Shown: positions 33,267-41,223 of the stretch, piece after piece
How positions within the stretch are numbered: the stretch's first letter is position 1
Layout: every line of letters begins with the position of its first letter
NCBI RefSeq assembly: GCF_017874715.1
Contig: NZ_JAGGLR010000011.1
Location: forward strand, 186,001-250,000
From: Streptomyces iranensis
Lineage (GTDB): Bacteria; Actinomycetota; Actinomycetes; Streptomycetales; Streptomycetaceae
DNA length: 64,000 nucleotides
Direction of reading: 5' to 3'
The notes under the pieces: generated by a model
The model's database searches: none
Told to the model about the DNA's origin: nothing
The model's input: only the letters and a program-made list of their open reading frames with translations
Made by a program: the position numbers and the translations under genes

Positions 33267-34615
33267 GCTCGAGTGGTCCTTTCGGCGAGGGCGGCGCCGT
33301 CGGTCGACGGGCCGTCGGTGATACGGGGGCCGGCGTGGGAGAACCGCAGGCCGATGACGGCCGCGCAGGCCGTACTGAACAGGACCGAGACGACCACGGC
33401 GAGGGCCAGCCACCACGGCGAGCCGTCGGACGCCACGAGCATGGCGTACGCGACCGGCGGGGTGAGACCGCCGAGGATCGAGCCGACCTGGTAGACGAAC
33501 GACACCGCCGTATAGCGGACCTCGGTGGGGAACAGCTCGGCCAAGAACGTGCTCTGGACGGCGAATTGGGCCGAGTTGCACAGCCGGAAGATCGTGATCC
33601 CGAGCACCATCCAGAAGAGCGTCCCGGTCCGCAGCAGGGCGAACAGGGGGAAGGTGGTCACGGCCATCGACAGCACGCTCCACACGAAGGTGCGGCGCAC
33701 CCCGAACCGGTCACCGAGCCTGCCGAGGTAGAGCATCAGCGGCAGGCAGATGATGCTCGGGATCATCGTTCCGACGATCCCGATGCTGTCGCTCCGGTGC
33801 AGGTAGGTGACGATGTACGCCGTCACCACGGGCCCGACGACATTGCCGGTGATGGCATCGGCCGAGCGCGCGCCCAGCGCGAGGAGCAGCGGCGCCCAGT
33901 GGTCGCGCAGCAGCGTGATCAGCGGCGCCTTCTCCACCCCGCGCTTCTTCTGAAGGCGTATGAAGTCCCCGCTCTCGGCGAGGCGCGTGCGCACCATGAG
34001 GGTGTAGACGAGCAGGATTCCGCTGAGCAGGAACGGGACCCGCCACACCCAGTCCTCGTACTGCGTGTCCGAGGAGAGCCAGGTGCACAGCAGCACGAGC
34101 CCGCTGCTGAAGATGCCGCCCACGGGGTTGCCGAGCTGCGGGATGGAGCCGAAGAAGCCGCGCCGCTCCTTCGGCACCGACTCGATCGTGGCGAGCGCGG
34201 CACCGGCGTACTCGCCGCCGAGGCCGATGCCCTGCAGTACGCGCAGGAACAGCAGGATGACGGGGGCGGCCGCGCCGATCGTGGCGTAACCGGGCAGCAG
34301 GCCGATCATGAACGTCGGGATGCCCATGAGCAGCATCGTGAGAATCAGGAGCTTCTTGCGGCCGACCCGGTCGCCGAAGTGCCCGAAGACGAGGCCGCCG
34401 ATGGGCCTGGCGAAGAACCCGACGGCGGTCGTCGTAAGGGCCAGCAGGGAGCCGATCGCGCTGCTCTGCGCCGGGAAGAAGACCTGGCCGAAGACGAGTG
34501 CCGCGGTGGTTCCGTAGAGCCCGAAGTCGAACCACTCGAAGGTCGAGCCGAGGAAGCCGGCGAGTACGGTACGGCGCGCGGCGGGGGCGATCCGAGGTGG
34601 GTCTGGCCTTGGCAT
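33263..34615 (-). CDS. MFS transporter, metabolite:H+ symporter (MHS) family
   Basis: A 450-residue, 12-helix symporter. AGFLGSTFEWFDFGLYG at the first helix, GHFGDRVGRKK after helix 2 and GLGGEYAGAALATIESVP near residue 140 are signatures of the MHS subfamily (ShiA, KgtP, ProP relatives), which take up organic acids, osmolytes or small aromatic compounds with protons. As first gene of a coupled operon with a sulfatase, it presumably imports a sulfated or acidic substrate. A 21-base perfect palindrome lies 23 bases upstream of the ATG. Confidence 0.9.
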   Translation of the reverse strand: MPRPDPPRIAPAARRTVLAGFLGSTFEWFDFGLYGTTAALVFGQVFFPAQSSAIGSLLALTTTAVGFFARPIGGLVFGHFGDRVGRKKLLILTMLLMGIPTFMIGLLPGYATIGAAAPVILLFLRVLQGIGLGGEYAGAALATIESVPKERRGFFGSIPQLGNPVGGIFSSGLVLLCTWLSSDTQYEDWVWRVPFLLSGILLVYTLMVRTRLAESGDFIRLQKKRGVEKAPLITLLRDHWAPLLLALGARSADAITGNVVGPVVTAYIVTYLHRSDSIGIVGTMIPSIICLPLMLYLGRLGDRFGVRRTFVWSVLSMAVTTFPLFALLRTGTLFWMVLGITIFRLCNSAQFAVQSTFLAELFPTEVRYTAVSFVYQVGSILGGLTPPVAYAMLVASDGSPWWLALAVVVSVLFSTACAAVIGLRFSHAGPRITDGPSTDGAALAERTTRA

Positions 34616-34637
34616 ACAGCGGCTCCACTGAGGATTC

Positions 34638-34658
34638 CAACGGTTACGGTAACCGTTG
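34638..34658. promoter_or_regulatory. LacI-type operator upstream of the MHS-sulfatase operon
   Basis: CAACGGTTAC and GTAACCGTTG are perfect 10-base arms around a single central G. The site lies between the transporter start and the 3' end of the lacI gene at 34710, the position for repression of the operon by one of the two adjacent LacI proteins. Confidence 0.8.
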
Positions 34659-34709
34659 CATTGCGGTGGACGTTAGGACCGCGTGACGTTCGCCGTCAAT
34701 GACCGGACG

Positions 34710-35759
34710 TTAGGAAAATGTTGACTCGCGTTCGGTTATGGTGAGCGGCACCTCGACCTGGCTCCGCGGGCGCGCGCCCTCCCGGACCCGCGCCGTGAGC
34801 AGGTCGAGCGCGCGCCGGGCCATCGTGCGGACATCCGCCCGGACGGTCGTCAGGCCGGGGGAGGAGTACTCCGCGTCCTCGTCGTTGCCGAACGCGACGA
34901 CCTGGACCTGCCCCGGTACGTCCCGCCCCGCCCCGCGCAGGGCGTGCAACGCCCCGTGCGCGAGCGGCTCCTCGAGCGCGAGCACCGCGTCGAACGGCGT
35001 TTCCCCGCCCGGAAGCCGGGTCAGAAGTTGAGCGATCGCCACATGCCCGTCGTGCCGGGAGGACTGTGACGTCTCCACGACGAGAGACGGGTCGGGCGTC
35101 CGCCCCGCCGCCGTCAGCGCGCGCCGGTATCCGTCGGTGCGCAGGGCGGCCGCGCTGTCGCCGCCTGCCTTCCGCTCACCGCCCAGCAGCACGACGCGCG
35201 AGGCGCCACGGTCGAGCAGCAGCCGCACGGCGGCCTCGGCCGCGACGGTGTCCCGCGACGTGACGCTGTCGAAGGGGCCCTCCACCCGGCGCGATCCGAT
35301 CAGCACCGCGGGGCCGGGGGACGGCAGGTCCCCCAGGTCCCGCGCGGTGATCGCGGCCGGCATCAGCAGCACGCCGTCCGAGAGGCCCCCGCGATTGCGC
35401 AGCACCTCCAGCTCCCGCTCGCGGTCGCCCCCGGTGGGCTCCATCACGACGCTGATGCCCTCGGCCTCCGCGAGATCGAAGACCGCGGCGGCGAGGGGCG
35501 CGCAGTAGCCGTACCCGAGGCCCGGCAGGGCGAGCGTCACCGTGTCCGTCGCCCTCGAATTGAGGCCGCGGGCCAGGGGGTTGGGGCGGTAGCCGAGCTC
35601 CTCGACCGCGGCGCGCACGGCTCGGACCGTCGCCTCGTTCACCTGCCCGGTGGCATTGACGACGTTGGACACGGTCTTGACGGACACACCGACGGCGGCG
35701 GCCACGTCGCGCATGCGCACCACCGTCGGCCGGCCACCGGACGACTCCGGCTCATTCAC
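34710..35759 (-). CDS. LacI family transcriptional regulator
   Basis: About 349 residues from GTG 35759. The helix-turn-helix is MRDVAAAVGVSVKTVSNVV, preceded by a short Ser/Gly/Glu segment; homology could also start at the methionine of MRDVAAA. Hinge YRPNPLARGLNSR and a ligand-binding core ending in EVPLTITERESTFS follow. The start overlaps the end of the second lacI gene by eight bases, so both are made from one message. It is the nearer of the two to the transporter-sulfatase operon and the more likely owner of the palindrome at 34638-34658. Confidence 0.88.
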   Translation of the reverse strand: MNEPESSGGRPTVVRMRDVAAAVGVSVKTVSNVVNATGQVNEATVRAVRAAVEELGYRPNPLARGLNSRATDTVTLALPGLGYGYCAPLAAAVFDLAEAEGISVVMEPTGGDRERELEVLRNRGGLSDGVLLMPAAITARDLGDLPSPGPAVLIGSRRVEGPFDSVTSRDTVAAEAAVRLLLDRGASRVVLLGGERKAGGDSAAALRTDGYRRALTAAGRTPDPSLVVETSQSSRHDGHVAIAQLLTRLPGGETPFDAVLALEEPLAHGALHALRGAGRDVPGQVQVVAFGNDEDAEYSSPGLTTVRADVRTMARRALDLLTARVREGARPRSQVEVPLTITERESTFS

Positions 35760-36822
35760 TGGCAACGGCGCTCGACTCCCGTTCGACAAGGCGGAACCCG
35801 ACCGTGTGGTGTCCCGGTTCGGGGAGCACCGCGCCGGTCGTCCGCGCCTTCGCGCGTTCCGCCAGGAGCGAGACGGCGCGGTGTGCCATCTCCTCCCGCC
35901 CCGGGTCGACGGTGGTGAGGGTGGGAGCGCAGTAGGCGGCCTGCGCGACATTGCCGAACCCGACCACGGCGATGTCCCCCGGCACGGTGCGCCCCGCGTC
36001 CCGCAGACCGCGGAGCGCGCCCAGGGCCAGCGCGTCGCCGAGTGCGAACACGGCGTCCGTCTCCGGCGCCCGCTCCACGAGCGTCCGCACCGCGCCGGCG
36101 CCCGCAGCGAACGTGACGGTCTCCGTGCTCACCACCCGGCGGCGGCTCACCGGCAGCCCGGCGTCGCGCAGACCTGCGACGTACCCGAGATAGCGCTCGT
36201 CGCTCTCCGCCGGCAGCGCCTCACCCGGGGCCAGGGCGGCGATGCGGCGCCGCCCGCCCGTGACGAGATGGGCCACGACCGTGCGCGCCGCCTCGAACCG
36301 GTCCGTGTCGAAGGAGTCGACACGGCCCGCGGTGAACGACGCCGTGGCCACGATCAGCGGCTTCGTCACCGTCAGCGCCCGCATGTCCTCCTGGCCGAGC
36401 GCGACGGGAACGAGCAGGATTCCGTCCACGTGCCTCAGGTACGGATCGTCACAGACACCGCGCTCGCGCCGCACGTCGCCGTGCGTCTGCGTGATGCGCA
36501 CGGACATTCCGTGCTCCTGGGCCTCGCGCAGCACGGAGTCGGCGAATTCGCGGAAGTACGGCACCGTGACACTCGGCAGGGCGAGCCCCAGCACATGGGA
36601 GCGCCCCGAACGCAGCCGCCGCGCGGCCAGGTTGGGGCGGTACCCGAGCTCGTCGATCGCGTCCTGCACCCGCTGCCGGGTCTCCTCCCGGACGTTCCCG
36701 CGGCCGCGGGCCACGTTCGACACCGTGCTCACCGAGACACCGGCGAGCGCGGCCACGTCGCGCAAGGTCGCGGAACCGCGCGTCGCGGAGTCCGCACCCG
36801 CCTCAGACAGCCGTCCGCGCAC
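35752..36822 (-). CDS. LacI family transcriptional regulator
   Basis: A 356-residue LacI-type regulator with helix-turn-helix TLRDVAALAGVSVSTVSNVA at residues 19-38, recognition helix different from its partner's (STVSNVARG against KTVSNVVNA), the hinge YRPNLAARRLRSG and a sugar-binding core. It is the promoter-proximal gene of an overlapping lacI pair. Tandem lacI genes with overlapping ends are uncommon and suggest two ligands or a heteromeric control of the downstream operon. No operator of its own was recognised in the 207 bases upstream. Confidence 0.88.
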   Translation of the reverse strand: MRGRLSEAGADSATRGSATLRDVAALAGVSVSTVSNVARGRGNVREETRQRVQDAIDELGYRPNLAARRLRSGRSHVLGLALPSVTVPYFREFADSVLREAQEHGMSVRITQTHGDVRRERGVCDDPYLRHVDGILLVPVALGQEDMRALTVTKPLIVATASFTAGRVDSFDTDRFEAARTVVAHLVTGGRRRIAALAPGEALPAESDERYLGYVAGLRDAGLPVSRRRVVSTETVTFAAGAGAVRTLVERAPETDAVFALGDALALGALRGLRDAGRTVPGDIAVVGFGNVAQAAYCAPTLTTVDPGREEMAHRAVSLLAERAKARTTGAVLPEPGHHTVGFRLVERESSAVASE

Positions 36823-37029
36823 AGCTCACCAAGCCCCTTCCACCACGACGGAAGTCTAGCCCGCGCCCGCCGCGGAGCCTGGCCTCAGTACTGGTGTCCG
36901 ACGGCATCAACGCCGGTCGGCTTGGAGTGGACCAGAACCCGGGTTTCGACAGCACCAATCCATGATCTAGGGTGCGACGCTGCGCCCTGGCGCGATTGGC
37001 TTTCCGACCTACCATCACGGGGATCACTC

Positions 37030-37392
37030 ATGCGTTTGGCAACCACACTCCTCCTGATCGGCGCCCTGCTCGCAGCGGCGCCCGCCACGGCCCAGGCGGC
37101 GCCGGCGCGTGACTCCGTCTCGCACGTCGCGCTGTCGTCGACGCGAGGCGGTGGCAGCGGCGGCGGTGGTGGCGTGAGCAAGAGCGGCGGTGGTGTGAGC
37201 AAGAGCGGTGGCTACAAGAAGAAGTCGAGGAGCGGCGGCTACTCCTCGAGCGGCAACGACGGCAGTTCGTCCACCGGCAAGAAGAAGATGCCCCTGTGGC
37301 AGGCGATCCTGTTCCTGCTGATCCTGGGATGCCTCGTCGTCTGGGGCGTCGTCAAGCTGGTGCGCAAGTTCCGGAAGTTGGTCAGCGGCTGA
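37030..37392 (+). CDS. Small exported membrane-anchored Gly/Ser/Lys-rich protein
   Basis: A 120-residue protein of unknown function. It has a Sec signal peptide (RLATTLLLIGALLAAAPATAQA, cleavage after residue 23), a low-complexity region (GGGSGGGGG, then repeated VSKSGG, KKKSRSGG) and one C-terminal transmembrane helix (WQAILFLLILGCLVVWGVVKLV) with a basic tail. The layout puts a flexible cationic segment outside the cell. Its C+G-rich third positions support coding. It stands alone, divergent from the lacI pair and convergent with the GntR gene. Confidence 0.6.
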   Translation: MRLATTLLLIGALLAAAPATAQAAPARDSVSHVALSSTRGGGSGGGGGVSKSGGGVSKSGGYKKKSRSGGYSSSGNDGSSSTGKKKMPLWQAILFLLILGCLVVWGVVKLVRKFRKLVSG

Positions 37393-37461
37393 CGGTAATG
37401 ACGAACAGCGCCGTGCCACGGCACGCCAGTGCGGGGCACGCCCCTTAGTCGCGGGCCCGGT

Positions 37462-38133
37462 TCAGTCCGGCAGTCCGGCCAGCAGGCTGCGGCGCGCGGA
37501 GTCCACGTGTTCCTCGGCCAGACGGGCCAGCGTGCGGCGGTCCCCGGAGCGCAGCAGCGCGGCCAGTTCCCGGTGCTCGTCGACCACGCGGGCGCGGTAG
37601 TGGTCGTAGCCCGCGTCCGCGCGGCGCAGCTGGAAGAGGTGCAGCTGTGAGCGGATGGCCTGCCAGGCGGTCGTCAGCCTGCCGTTCCCCGCGGCGGTGT
37701 AGATCTGGTCGTGGAAGGCGATGTCCAGCGTGACCAGGCGGCGGGTGTCGGCGGTTCCGGCGATCTCGGCTGCCATGTCGGCGATCAGCTGGTCCAGCCG
37801 GGACAACTGCTCAGATGTGGCGGTACGCCGCGCGGTGGTCGCGGCCAGCCGGTCCAGCGCGGCGCGCAGCGTGTAGACCTCCTCCACGTCCTGTGCTGTC
37901 ACGTCGATGACGGTGGTGCCCCGGTGCCAGCCACTGCGGACCAGCCCCTCTCGTTCCAGTTGCGCCAGACCCTCGCGGACCGAGCCCCGGCTCACGTCGA
38001 GGTGCGCGGCCAGCTCCACCTCGCGCAGCGCGGCCCCGGGCGGGAAGTGTCCGGAGAAGATGGCCGCTCGCACCAGGTCGGCGGCTTCGTCGGCCAGCCC
38101 GCGACGGGGGGCCTTCGGCAGTGCGGATGACAT
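37462..38133 (-). CDS. GntR family regulator, FadR/VanR (FCD) subfamily
   Basis: A 223-residue regulator: winged helix at residues 10-75 (AAHLDVSRGSVREGLAQLEREGLV is the recognition part) and an all-helical FCD effector domain with metal/ligand residues DIAFHDQIY and ARVVDEHRELAALL. It is divergent from a short ORF, an SDR gene and a glutamine amidotransferase gene. Two copies of a shared operator-like sequence lie between, so it most likely represses both itself and the divergent operon. The inducer is unknown. Confidence 0.88.
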   Translation of the reverse strand: MSSALPKAPRRGLADEAADLVRAAIFSGHFPPGAALREVELAAHLDVSRGSVREGLAQLEREGLVRSGWHRGTTVIDVTAQDVEEVYTLRAALDRLAATTARRTATSEQLSRLDQLIADMAAEIAGTADTRRLVTLDIAFHDQIYTAAGNGRLTTAWQAIRSQLHLFQLRRADAGYDHYRARVVDEHRELAALLRSGDRRTLARLAEEHVDSARRSLLAGLPD

Positions 38134-38139
38134 GAGCTC

Positions 38140-38213
38140 GATGTTGACATCAAGACATCTCCGACGCCAGTCGTTCCGCTTCGCTGATGTCCCAATGTTG
38201 ACATTAGAACATC
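38140..38213. promoter_or_regulatory. Pair of GntR operator-like sites
   Basis: GATGTTGACATCAAGACATC (38140-38159) and AATGTTGACATTAGAACATC (38194-38213) share ATGTTGACAT at the same offset and end in ACATC, each containing GATGT/ACATC or ATGTT/AACAT inverted arms. They are 54 bases apart (five helical turns) in the divergent gntR promoter region. Confidence 0.65.
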
Positions 38214-38262
38214 AGCCTGAGCATGCTGTTCCGGTCAGCGAGCCCACCGGAGAGGCCCCACA

Positions 38263-38367
38263 ATGTCCCACCGACCCGCCATGCACCTGGCCGTCCCAGT
38301 CGACGATCCGGCCGCCGCCGCCACTTCCACGGCCGGGCGTCGAGCCTGCGTGGTGTTCGCCCGATGA
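38263..38367 (+). pseudogene. 34-residue ORF, remnant of a VOC/glyoxalase gene acting as leader of the SDR gene
   Basis: ATG 38263 has a good GGAGAGG site (38249-38255). The product starts MSHRPAMHLAVPVDDPAAAA, which looks like the first strand and helix of VOC-superfamily proteins (HLAIPVDDLAAA type). A frame change follows, after which the expected continuation FHGR appears in a different frame, so the gene is a truncated remnant. Its TGA overlaps the ATG of the SDR gene (ATGA at 38364-38367), which lacks its own ribosome site; translation of the SDR is probably coupled to this leader. Confidence 0.5.
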
Positions 38368-39125
38368 GGGGCGTACTCGTGAGCGGCGGTTCGCGTGGTA
38401 TCGGCCGGGCAGTCGCGCTGGCCTTCGCCGAAGGCGGCGACCGCGTCGCGATTCAGTACGCCGGCCGCCGCTCGGACGCCGAAGAGACCCTGCGGCAGCT
38501 GCCGGGCGAAGGACACGCATTGCTCCAGGCGGACCTGGGCGAGCCCGACGCGGCCGAGCGGCTGGCAGCCGAGGCGGTGACCGCGCTGGGCGTTGTGGAT
38601 GTGCTGGTGAACAACGCGGCCGTCGCGCCCACGGCAGACACTCGGCACTCGATCCCGGACACGCCGTTGGCCGACTGGCAGCGGATCTGGCGCCGCATGG
38701 TCCAGGTCAACCTGCTCGGCGCGGCCGACCTGAGCTGGGCCGTCGCCCGCCACCTCATCGACCGCGGCGCGGGCGGAGCGATAGTGAACATCGGCTCACG
38801 CGGTGCGTTCCGAGGAGAACCGGATTTCCCGGCCTACGGGGCGACCAAAGCCGCACTGCACGCCCTCGGCCAGTCGCTGTCCGTAGCGCTGGCCCCGCAC
38901 GGCATCGCCGTCACCTCGGTCGCGCCGGGTTTCGTGGCCACCGAGCGGCAGGCCACAAAGCTGTCCGGACCGGAAGGCGAGCGGCTGCGGGGGGAGAGCC
39001 CGTTCGGCAGAGTCGGCACCCCGACTGAGATCGCCGCCACGGTCCACTTCCTGGCGTCTCCCGCGGCGGCCTGGACCTCGGGAACCGTCGTCGACCTCAA
39101 CGGCGCGTCCTACCTGCGCACATGA
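38364..39125 (+). CDS. Short-chain dehydrogenase/reductase
   Basis: A 253-residue classical SDR: cofactor motif SGGSRGIGRA (residues 7-16), NNAAV near 88, catalytic serine in NIGSRG, and the YxxxK motif YGATK near 158-162. RRSDAE after the second strand suggests NADP preference. The C-terminus (FLASPAAAWTSGTVVDLNGA) matches the FabG-like group. The substrate is unknown. It overlaps the preceding 34-residue ORF and is followed by an amidotransferase gene beginning 29 bases later, under likely GntR control. Confidence 0.9.
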   Translation: MRGVLVSGGSRGIGRAVALAFAEGGDRVAIQYAGRRSDAEETLRQLPGEGHALLQADLGEPDAAERLAAEAVTALGVVDVLVNNAAVAPTADTRHSIPDTPLADWQRIWRRMVQVNLLGAADLSWAVARHLIDRGAGGAIVNIGSRGAFRGEPDFPAYGATKAALHALGQSLSVALAPHGIAVTSVAPGFVATERQATKLSGPEGERLRGESPFGRVGTPTEIAATVHFLASPAAAWTSGTVVDLNGASYLRT

Positions 39126-39154
39126 CCCGCCGGCCACCCGAGAGGAAAGCGGCC

Positions 39155-39883
39155 ATGCCCACAGATATCGCGGACACCTCACCGAGCCGGACGGCACTGG
39201 TCATCCAGCACCTCGGTTTCGAGGACCTCGGCCTTCTCGAACCGTTGCTGCACGAGCGCGGCTACCTGACGCGCTACCTGGACGTCGCCACCCAGCCGGT
39301 CGACACCGCTCCGGTCCGGGCGGCCGAGCTGGTGGTGGTGCTCGGAGGCCCGGTCGGTGCCAACGACGCCGACCGCTATCCGTTCCTGGCCGACGAACTG
39401 GCCGCATTGCGCACCCGGCTGGCCGACGGGTCGGCGACGCTGGGAATCTGCCTCGGCGCGCAGTTGCTGGCCCGTGCGCTGGGCGCGCAGGTCACTCCCG
39501 GCGCGGCACGAGAGATCGGCTATGCCCCGGTGAGACTCACCCCGGAAGGGGCGGCTTCCCCGCTCCGCCACCTGGCAGGAGTGCCGGTACTGCACTGGCA
39601 CAACGACATGTTCGGCATCCCCGAGAACGCACAGCTCCTGGCCGACACTCCGACCTGCCCGCACCAGGCCTTCGCGCTCGGCACACAGATCCTCGCCCTG
39701 CAGTTCCACCTGGAGACGCCCGCACAGGACATCGAGAGATGGCTCGTCGGACACGCCGAAGCCCTCGCTGCGGCAGACATCCACCCAGCGGAACTCCGCC
39801 GGTCGGCATCCGAGGCAGCCCCCGAGCTGCATACGCGGGCCATCGCGACCATCACGGAATGGCTCACCGCGGCGGGCTGCTGA
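39155..39883 (+). CDS. Class I glutamine amidotransferase-like protein
   Basis: A 242-residue stand-alone GATase1 domain. The nucleophile elbow is GICLGAQLLARALGA (Cys near 106), and the histidine of the triad is in LQFHLET, with glutamate two residues on. ATG 39155 is preferred to the frame start at 39122 because AGAGGAAAG sits 6-8 bases before it; 39122 overlaps the SDR stop by ATGA. Family members transfer ammonia from glutamine or hydrolyse gamma-glutamyl bonds (YfeJ, PuuD relatives). Partner subunit not present, so gamma-glutamyl hydrolase activity is as likely as amidotransfer. Confidence 0.86.
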   Translation: MPTDIADTSPSRTALVIQHLGFEDLGLLEPLLHERGYLTRYLDVATQPVDTAPVRAAELVVVLGGPVGANDADRYPFLADELAALRTRLADGSATLGICLGAQLLARALGAQVTPGAAREIGYAPVRLTPEGAASPLRHLAGVPVLHWHNDMFGIPENAQLLADTPTCPHQAFALGTQILALQFHLETPAQDIERWLVGHAEALAAADIHPAELRRSASEAAPELHTRAIATITEWLTAAGC

Positions 39884-39988
39884 TCGAGTGCCTGTCTGCA
39901 CTCCTGCGCTACTCCTGCGCTGAAGACGCACCGGCCCGTCTGCGCCCGCCAGTGCGGCGCGCACGGACTTCGCCGTCGGTTCCCGTGG

Positions 39989-40522
39989 TCAGACCGCCGT
40001 GCCCGGGACCAGGAGGTCGCCCGGGATGCCCGCCTTGTCCGGGGCGTAGTAGTCCTTGATCCCGGCAACCCAGATGGCCACCTGGATCCGGTCCAGGTCT
40101 GAGGGGTCGAAGGCGTCGAAGAGTGCGTCGATGTTCGCGCGCTTGAAGCCGATCGCCCTCATCAACGCGACGAACGCGGGGCGTTCGATGAGTCCATCGC
40201 CGTCCGGGTCGCCGAGCGCGGCGAGCGCTTCGGCGAACACGCCGATCGTCGAGTCGAAGCGCTCGGGCGAAAGCACGCAGGCCACATACTCTTCGTAACT
40301 GATCTTGCCGTCGTCGTTGGCGTCCAACTCCCTGGCCAGGGTCGTCCAGTACTGGTGGAACCCCGTGCGCATCGCGTCCTTCGCCGCCTCGTCCGCGTCG
40401 GGCGCGGCCTCGATGACGTTGTTCGCCATGAAGTCGAAGTCATCGGCTTCGAGGACGCCGTTGCCATTGGCGTCGAAGAGGGAGAAGACGTGTGTGACCC
40501 GCTTGGTGGCCTCCGTGCGCAT
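39989..40522 (-). CDS. EF-hand calcium-binding protein (calerythrin-like)
   Basis: A 177-residue soluble protein with four EF-hand positions, like the sarcoplasmic-type calerythrin of actinomycetes. Loop 1 is DANGNGVLEADD (17-28), loop 2 DANDDGKISYEE and loop 3 DPDGDGLIERPA; all have the acidic ligands. The fourth, DPSDLDRIQVAI, lacks the conserved glycine and last acid and probably does not bind. ATG 40522 has AAGG about eight bases upstream; the GTG nine bases before it is less likely. Presumed calcium buffer or sensor in the cytoplasm. It is monocistronic. Confidence 0.9.
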   Translation of the reverse strand: MRTEATKRVTHVFSLFDANGNGVLEADDFDFMANNVIEAAPDADEAAKDAMRTGFHQYWTTLARELDANDDGKISYEEYVACVLSPERFDSTIGVFAEALAALGDPDGDGLIERPAFVALMRAIGFKRANIDALFDAFDPSDLDRIQVAIWVAGIKDYYAPDKAGIPGDLLVPGTAV

Positions 40523-40788
40523 TGTTGTCACCCTTCTTCGATCCGTGGGCTGTCGTGTTCGGGCGCGACCGGAGATTCGTGTCCGGCTGCCTTGCTCACT
40601 ATTTGGCCGACGGCTTGCTCATACGGTGGGTATGCCTCCTTATTCACTCGAAAGGCGGACTGGTCGGCGGCCGCGGGGGAGAGGCGGCACGACGGCGAAC
40701 TTGTCATCGCCCAGCCTGCCGACCGACGCGCGGGGCCGGCCCAGGCCGCGGAGCGGGGAGCCTCACCGAACGTGCCCCGCACCGTCTC

Positions 40789-41151
40789 TCAGTGGCCGTA
40801 GGGCGGCTCGAAACAGCCGCTCTCCATGAATGGCCCGTTGGTCCTGACCTCGAAGTTGGTCTTCTGCACGAACGCCGTGACGCAGGCATCGTCATGGACG
40901 CGAAGGCCTATCAGGGCGCCTTCGGGGGTGACGTTGTGGTCGATCTCGTAGCGCGGATACATCTTCCGTACGGTGAGCGTCCCGCCGAGGCGTTCTCCCT
41001 TCGGCCCGGTCCGCTCCTCCTCGTACCCCAGTTCAAGTAGTGCCGCGCGCACGCTCTTGGGGTCCCACTTCTTCTGCCCCCATAGTCGCTTGAGCACGGG
41101 CTCGATGCGGTCGGCTTCCTTTTCAGCGTCCTTGGCGCCGGCGGCGGACAT
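40789..41151 (-). CDS. Hypothetical protein, probably a lipoprotein lacking its signal peptide
   Basis: A 120-residue product (KDAEKEADRIEPVLKRLWGQ, then WDPKSVRAALLELGY and YEIDHNVTPEGALIGLRVHDDACVTAFVQ). The composition and the ending SGCFEPPYGH resemble secreted Streptomyces lipoproteins of unknown function. The frame stays open upstream of the methionine (reading CPAQGGNNAYRRSGE), but no signal sequence exists there, and the adjacent divergent gene also lacks its beginning. I take this as a 5'-truncated gene; whether it is expressed is unclear. Confidence 0.5.
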   Translation of the reverse strand: MSAAGAKDAEKEADRIEPVLKRLWGQKKWDPKSVRAALLELGYEEERTGPKGERLGGTLTVRKMYPRYEIDHNVTPEGALIGLRVHDDACVTAFVQKTNFEVRTNGPFMESGCFEPPYGH

Positions 41152-41223
41152 CTCGCCGGAGCGACGGTAGGCATTGTTGCCGCCCTGTGCGGGGCACCGT
41201 CGACGATCCCGGGCTCCACGTAA

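Noticed and set aside
37405..37445. GC-rich small palindromes between convergent genes at 37393-37461 as terminator
   Set aside because: Arms are only five or six bases with two-base loops; too weak to call.
40523..40788. Possible small gene between the EF-hand gene and the hypothetical protein
   Set aside because: Open frames exist, but codon third positions are not G/C-biased and the only strong ribosome-like site leads to a seven-codon frame.
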